Both the position numbers and the translations under genes were made by a program. From contig OZ241847.1 of the NCBI GenBank assembly GCA_965202915.1, positions 124,001 to 188,000 on the forward strand: 64,000 nucleotides of DNA, given 5' to 3'. The stretch comes from G965202915 sp965202915. Lineage in GTDB: Bacteria > Pseudomonadota > Gammaproteobacteria > Eutrophobiales > Eutrophobiaceae. Within the stretch, counting starts at the first letter, position 1. Each line of letters begins with the position of its first letter. This document shows positions 60,350-64,000 of this stretch, piece by piece. Below the pieces are notes generated by a model. The model saw only the letters and a program-made list of their open reading frames with translations. It ran no database searches and was not told the origin of the DNA.

Positions 60350-60579
60350 GTTATGAATGTCGATAGTCAATTTATAATATTTAAATATATCTTACCCGTG
60401 CTCACGCAAATCCTACCATATTACGGCAAAAGACTGTTGAAAATCCGTCCTCAAGGCATTTCCGGCCCTGGCAATATAGAGCCCGCCGTTTTTCACCCTG
60501 GGGTTACCGGGGAGACAATTTTCCTGTATGGTAAGCGGGGTGCCAGGATAAAATAACAGTATTTGCCTCGGAGAAGATA

Positions 60580-62502
60580 ATGAATGACCATATTCGCACG
60601 CCCCTGTTAGACCGGATCAATTCACCGGCCGACGTGCGCCTGTTATCCGAAAGCCAGCTTGAGATACTGGTCGATGAATTGCGCTTGTTTTTATTACATT
60701 CAGTGAGTAAGAGCGGCGGTCATTTTGCCGCCAGCATGGGTGTTGCCGAGTTGACGGTGGCCTTGCATTATCTTTATAACACCCCTGAAGACCGCCTGGT
60801 CTGGGACGTCGGCCATCAAGCATACATACACAAGATTCTATGCGGACGAAAAGACCGGCTGGGTTCCATACGCAAATGGGCCGGACTGGCGCCGTTCCCC
60901 AAGCGCGAGGAAAGCGAATACGATACCTTTGGCGTGGGTCACTCAAGCACCTCCATCAGTGCGGCACTGGGCATGGCGATTGCGGCCAGGCAAACCGGCG
61001 GTAAGCGTAAAGTCGTCGCCATTATTGGCGATGGTGGCATGACGGCCGGTATGGCCTTTGAGGCATTAAACCACGCGGGCGATTTACGCAACGATTTGCT
61101 GGTGATCTTAAATGACAACAATATGTCGATATCACCGAACGTCGGTGCCTTGGCGGGCCGTTTTGCCAAATTGATTTCCAGCAGGCTTTACTCGACCGTG
61201 CGTGAAGGCGGTAAAAAAGTATTGGCCGGCATTCCCAACGCATTGGAAATTGCCAAGCGCACCGAAGAACACGTAAAGGGTTTGATCGTTCCCGGCACCT
61301 TATTTGAAGAATTTGGTTTTAATTATATCGGGCCGGTAGATGGTCATGATTTACCTTCCCTGTTGACGGCGTTAAAGAATATCAAACGGCTGGAAGGCCC
61401 GCAGTTTTTACATATCATTACCCAGAAGGGCAAAGGTTACCCGCTGGCCGAAGAAGATCCGATTAAATATCATGGGGTGACGCCTTTCGACCCGGGGCGG
61501 GGGATTGTTGCCTCCGGGAAACAGGCATCGAGCCCGACCTATAGCAAGGTATTTGGTGACTGGGTTTGCGATATGGCGGCGCGGGATGAACGTCTGGTTG
61601 CGATTACCCCGGCGATGCGGGAAGGTTCCGGCTTGGTGCGCTTTGAACGGGAATATCCCAGGCGTTATTTTGACGTTGCGATTGCCGAGCAGCATAGTGT
61701 GACGGTGGCGGCGGGCATGGCCTGTGAGGGATTAAAGCCGGTGGTGGCCATTTATTCCACCTTTTTGCAGCGTGCCTATGATCAACTGGTGCATGACGTG
61801 ATTGTGCAAAGACTGCCGGTCTTATTTGCCATCGATAGAGCCGGTTTGGTCGGCGCCGATGGGCCGACCCATAATGGCAGCTATGACCTCAGCTTCATGC
61901 GCTGCCTGCCCGATATAGTGATCATGGTTCCGGCTGATGAAAACGAATGCCGGCAGATGCTGTATACCGGATTTCAGCTCGATCAACCGGCCTCGGTGCG
62001 CTATCCGCGTGGTACCGGTCCGGGCGCGGCAATACAGCAAGACATGGTGCCGGTGCCGATAGGCAAGGCGGTGACTAAAAGGCCGGGGCAAGGCATCGCG
62101 ATATTGGCGTTTGGCGCGATGCTTGAGGTCGCGTTGGAGGTTGGCGAAGTTATCGATGCGACGGTGGTGAATATGCGTTTTGTTAAACCCATCGATGAGG
62201 ACCTGATTCTGCAAATGGCGGCCAGTCATGAGTTGTTGGTGACCATAGAGGAAAACGTGGTTGCGGGCGGTGCCGGTAGCGCCGTTGGCGAGGTGCTGGC
62301 CGGACATAATATTGCTCGGTCGGTGATTCATTACGGCTTGCCGGATAGATTGATACAACATGGTTCCCGTGAAGACATGCTGAATGACGCCGGTTTGAAT
62401 CAAGCCGGATTGCTGGCATTTATTCGGTGGCATCGTGAGCAACAACCGGGCCGGAACGCGCAGACCAATACCGCTTGCGACAAGGTTGGCGGCGGCGCTT
62501 AG
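60580..62502 (+). CDS. dxs: 1-deoxy-D-xylulose-5-phosphate synthase
   Basis: Dxs condenses pyruvate and glyceraldehyde-3-phosphate with ThDP, the first step of the MEP isoprenoid pathway. The 640-residue protein has SKSGGHFAASMGVAELTVALHY, LVWDVGHQAYIHKIL, the ThDP-binding VAIIGDGGMTAGMAFEALNHAG and ILNDNNMSIS, FNYIGPVDGHDL, HIITQKGKGYPLAE, IAEQHSVTVAAGMA and DRAGLVGADGPTHNG. The length is typical (about 620-640). The ribosome binding site GGAGAAGATA precedes the ATG. It is convergent with the next gene, sharing four bases at the stop. Confidence 0.98.
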   Translation: MNDHIRTPLLDRINSPADVRLLSESQLEILVDELRLFLLHSVSKSGGHFAASMGVAELTVALHYLYNTPEDRLVWDVGHQAYIHKILCGRKDRLGSIRKWAGLAPFPKREESEYDTFGVGHSSTSISAALGMAIAARQTGGKRKVVAIIGDGGMTAGMAFEALNHAGDLRNDLLVILNDNNMSISPNVGALAGRFAKLISSRLYSTVREGGKKVLAGIPNALEIAKRTEEHVKGLIVPGTLFEEFGFNYIGPVDGHDLPSLLTALKNIKRLEGPQFLHIITQKGKGYPLAEEDPIKYHGVTPFDPGRGIVASGKQASSPTYSKVFGDWVCDMAARDERLVAITPAMREGSGLVRFEREYPRRYFDVAIAEQHSVTVAAGMACEGLKPVVAIYSTFLQRAYDQLVHDVIVQRLPVLFAIDRAGLVGADGPTHNGSYDLSFMRCLPDIVIMVPADENECRQMLYTGFQLDQPASVRYPRGTGPGAAIQQDMVPVPIGKAVTKRPGQGIAILAFGAMLEVALEVGEVIDATVVNMRFVKPIDEDLILQMAASHELLVTIEENVVAGGAGSAVGEVLAGHNIARSVIHYGLPDRLIQHGSREDMLNDAGLNQAGLLAFIRWHREQQPGRNAQTNTACDKVGGGA

Positions 62503-63599
62503 CCCGGTTTTATTTCTTTCACCAGGGTGGCCATCACTGCAATCAGCCGGTCAATATCCTGCTCGGCAAGGTCGCCCATGCAGGCAATTCGGAACAGGGG
62601 CGGCAAGGGGCCGCGTTGGCGGGTATAGATCACCAGACCATGTTGTTTCAATCGGTCATGCAGGGTCGTATAACTCAGCCCTTGGGGCAGATGAAATGCA
62701 TTAACCACGCAGGAGCATTTTTGTCGTTCCATCAATGGCCGGATACCAAGCCGCTCAAAGCCATCACGCACGCTATTCATTTTGCGCCAGTAATCCTTAT
62801 TGCGGTTTTGCCAGCCGCCCGCTTGTTTTAATTCATCCAATGCCTCGGATAATGCATAAAAGGCATGCACCGATTGAGTGAACGGTACGCCCTCGGCGTC
62901 CTGAGTCCGCAGATAGTTGCCAAGATCCAGATACAGTGTTCGCGCCGGGGTGCCCGCCATCGCCGCCATCGCCCGCCGGTTCGCTATCACAAACGATATC
63001 CCCGGTGCCCCATGTATGCATTTGCCGGCGGCGGCGGCGCAGGCGACAACATTCCATTCCTTGAATCTAATCGCTTCGGCACCAAAACTGCTGACCCCGT
63101 CCAGCAGGATGGATGCATTAAACCGCCGGCATAATTCGGCAATCGCCCGCAGATCATTTAAACGGCCGGTCGTGGTCTCATGGTGGACCAGCGCCACGTG
63201 GGTTATTTCCCTGTGATATTGCAATTCACCTTCGATTTGGCTCAGGTCCAGATCGGCCCCCCATTGATGGTGAACGCTGAGATGATCGATATTATGAATC
63301 CCGGCTATTTTGGATAAACGCTCACCATAGGCGCCGTTCTCTATGATCATGACCTTGCCGTGAGCGGGGACAAAACTGGTCATCATCGCTTCCACCGCCG
63401 CAGTACCGGAAGCGGTCATTAAAATCCCGGCCCATCGGCTTGCGGGGAGCTGATAAAGATCAAGCAAATCCCGCCTGATTTTATTTTGCAGGCGGATAAA
63501 CTCCGGTTCCTTATGACAGATATCCGGGCCGAGCATGGCATTGCGCACCCGTTGGCTCAGCACCACCGGGCCGGGATTGAACAGTATCTGCTTAGTCAT
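62499..63599 (-). CDS. Class V aminotransferase, 2-aminoethylphosphonate-pyruvate type (PhnW-like)
   Basis: The 366-residue PLP enzyme opens LFNPGPVVLSQRVRNAML, the PhnW-type N-terminus. It has GSGTAAVEAMMTS-like substrate-pocket residues (LMTASGTAAVEAMMTS), IENGAYGERL, VHHETTTGRLN, LLDGVSSFGAEAIRF and the PLP lysine in AAAAGKCIHGAPG. Such enzymes convert 2-aminoethylphosphonate to phosphonoacetaldehyde or make AEP in reverse. No phnX, phnY or phosphonate transport genes are nearby, so the direction is unknown. Serine-glyoxylate-type substrates are an alternative. The ATG at 63599 is preferred. Confidence 0.85.
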   Translation of the reverse strand: MTKQILFNPGPVVLSQRVRNAMLGPDICHKEPEFIRLQNKIRRDLLDLYQLPASRWAGILMTASGTAAVEAMMTSFVPAHGKVMIIENGAYGERLSKIAGIHNIDHLSVHHQWGADLDLSQIEGELQYHREITHVALVHHETTTGRLNDLRAIAELCRRFNASILLDGVSSFGAEAIRFKEWNVVACAAAAGKCIHGAPGISFVIANRRAMAAMAGTPARTLYLDLGNYLRTQDAEGVPFTQSVHAFYALSEALDELKQAGGWQNRNKDYWRKMNSVRDGFERLGIRPLMERQKCSCVVNAFHLPQGLSYTTLHDRLKQHGLVIYTRQRGPLPPLFRIACMGDLAEQDIDRLIAVMATLVKEIKPG

Positions 63600-63653
63600 C
63601 AACCTTATTAATTAGAGTAACCATTATAATGAAATTGCTTTAATATACGTATT

Positions 63654-64000
63654 ATGTTGATCCCGAAAAAACTTGGCAAATACGAAATCAAAGAGCAAAT
63701 AGGCGAAGGCGGCACGGGGATGGTCTATATTGGCCACGATCCGTATAATAATTCCGACGTGGCCGTCAAGGTGGCCCTATCGGATTTATTGAAAGAAACC
63801 GACGCCGATGGTTCTCATCGAGACCTGTTCTTTAATGAGGCCCATGCCGCCGGGATGTTGCAACACCCCAATATTTTACAGGTATTTGACGCCGGTATTG
63901 ATAATGACGTTTGTTATATTGTGATGGAATTGGTTGCGGGTGCAAACACTCTAAAAACATACTGTGCTCCTGAAAATTTATTGTCCTACGAACAGGTTGT
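63654..64000 (+). CDS. Ser/Thr protein kinase, N-terminal part (cut by window end)
   Basis: 115 codons are readable from ATG at 63654 to the window end. The N-terminus reads MLIPKKLGKYEIKEQIGEGG with the glycine-rich loop GEGGTGMVYIG, catalytic Lys in VAVKVA, the alpha-C glutamate in FFNEAHAAGMLQHPNIL and the hinge VMELVAG. The rest lies beyond the window, so downstream domains (PASTA, TM, sensors) are not seen. It is the second Hanks kinase within 8 kb. Confidence 0.93.
   Translation, partial: MLIPKKLGKYEIKEQIGEGGTGMVYIGHDPYNNSDVAVKVALSDLLKETDADGSHRDLFFNEAHAAGMLQHPNILQVFDAGIDNDVCYIVMELVAGANTLKTYCAPENLLSYEQV

Overview
The window is dense chromosomal DNA of a Gram-negative bacterium, most likely a methylotrophic or C1-metabolising gammaproteobacterium. 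The housekeeping synteny supports this: hemC-hemD, gshB-tonB-yqgE-ruvX-pyrR-pyrB-pyrC', pilT/pilU-yggS-proC-yggT, cytochrome c4-dsbA and homodimeric aceE-aceF. A complete PQQ biosynthesis operon and archaeal-type genes for C1-carrier (methanofuran/methanopterin) biosynthesis point to C1 metabolism. A genus cannot be named from sequence alone. No complete insertion sequence, prophage or CRISPR array was seen; the only mobile trace is a short degenerate transposase tail near 24.8 kb.

Layout. 0-8.1 kb: heme genes (minus strand), then glutathione synthetase, a TonB-like protein, YqgE, RuvX and a pyrimidine operon (pyrR, pyrB, a dihydroorotase homologue without its metal ligands, pyrK). 8.1-12.7 kb: a DPM1-GtrA fusion and three tandem PilT-type ATPases, all minus. 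12.7-17.7 kb: yggS, proC, yggT, xthA, pyrE, a periplasmic coiled-coil protein and tRNA-Arg(CCG). 17.7-24.7 kb: an M17 aminopeptidase, pyruvate dehydrogenase E1 and E2, DsbA and cytochrome c4. 24.7-29 kb: a transposase remnant, an AmpG-like permease, a CYTH protein, and an OFA-family transporter with a small membrane protein.

29.2-42.2 kb is a cofactor island. It carries molybdenum cofactor genes (moaA, fdhD, mobA, moeA, moaE, moaD, moaC), then four genes of the tetrahydromethanopterin/methylofuran type (PCD-like, MfnB, DUF447, DHPS-like DUF6513), then pqqABCDE and folP. 42.1-49.1 kb: proline iminopeptidase, a SHOCT protein, a GMC oxidoreductase, a PhoD-like phosphatase and a porin with a clear intrinsic terminator. 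49.4-53.6 kb: a tungsten-type aldehyde oxidoreductase operon (ferredoxin, AOR, FAD subunit, second MoaD-like protein, small unknown protein). 53.8-55.5 kb: two periplasmic proteins of PQQ-dependent alcohol oxidation systems.

55.6-64 kb: a receiver-Ser/Thr kinase fusion, cysH, a small basic protein, an FHA protein, an AT-rich DUF2157 membrane protein, dxs, a phosphonate-type aminotransferase, and the start of a second Ser/Thr kinase cut by the window end.

The working picture is that Moco or tungsten cofactor, PQQ and C1-carrier biosynthesis are co-located with enzymes and transporters that plausibly use them (AOR, the PQQ-associated periplasmic pair, the OFA transporter with FdhD). This suggests alcohol, aldehyde and formate oxidation. 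The catalytic dehydrogenases using PQQ and H4MPT lie outside the window. All functional calls come from reading motifs and gene order; no database search was run.
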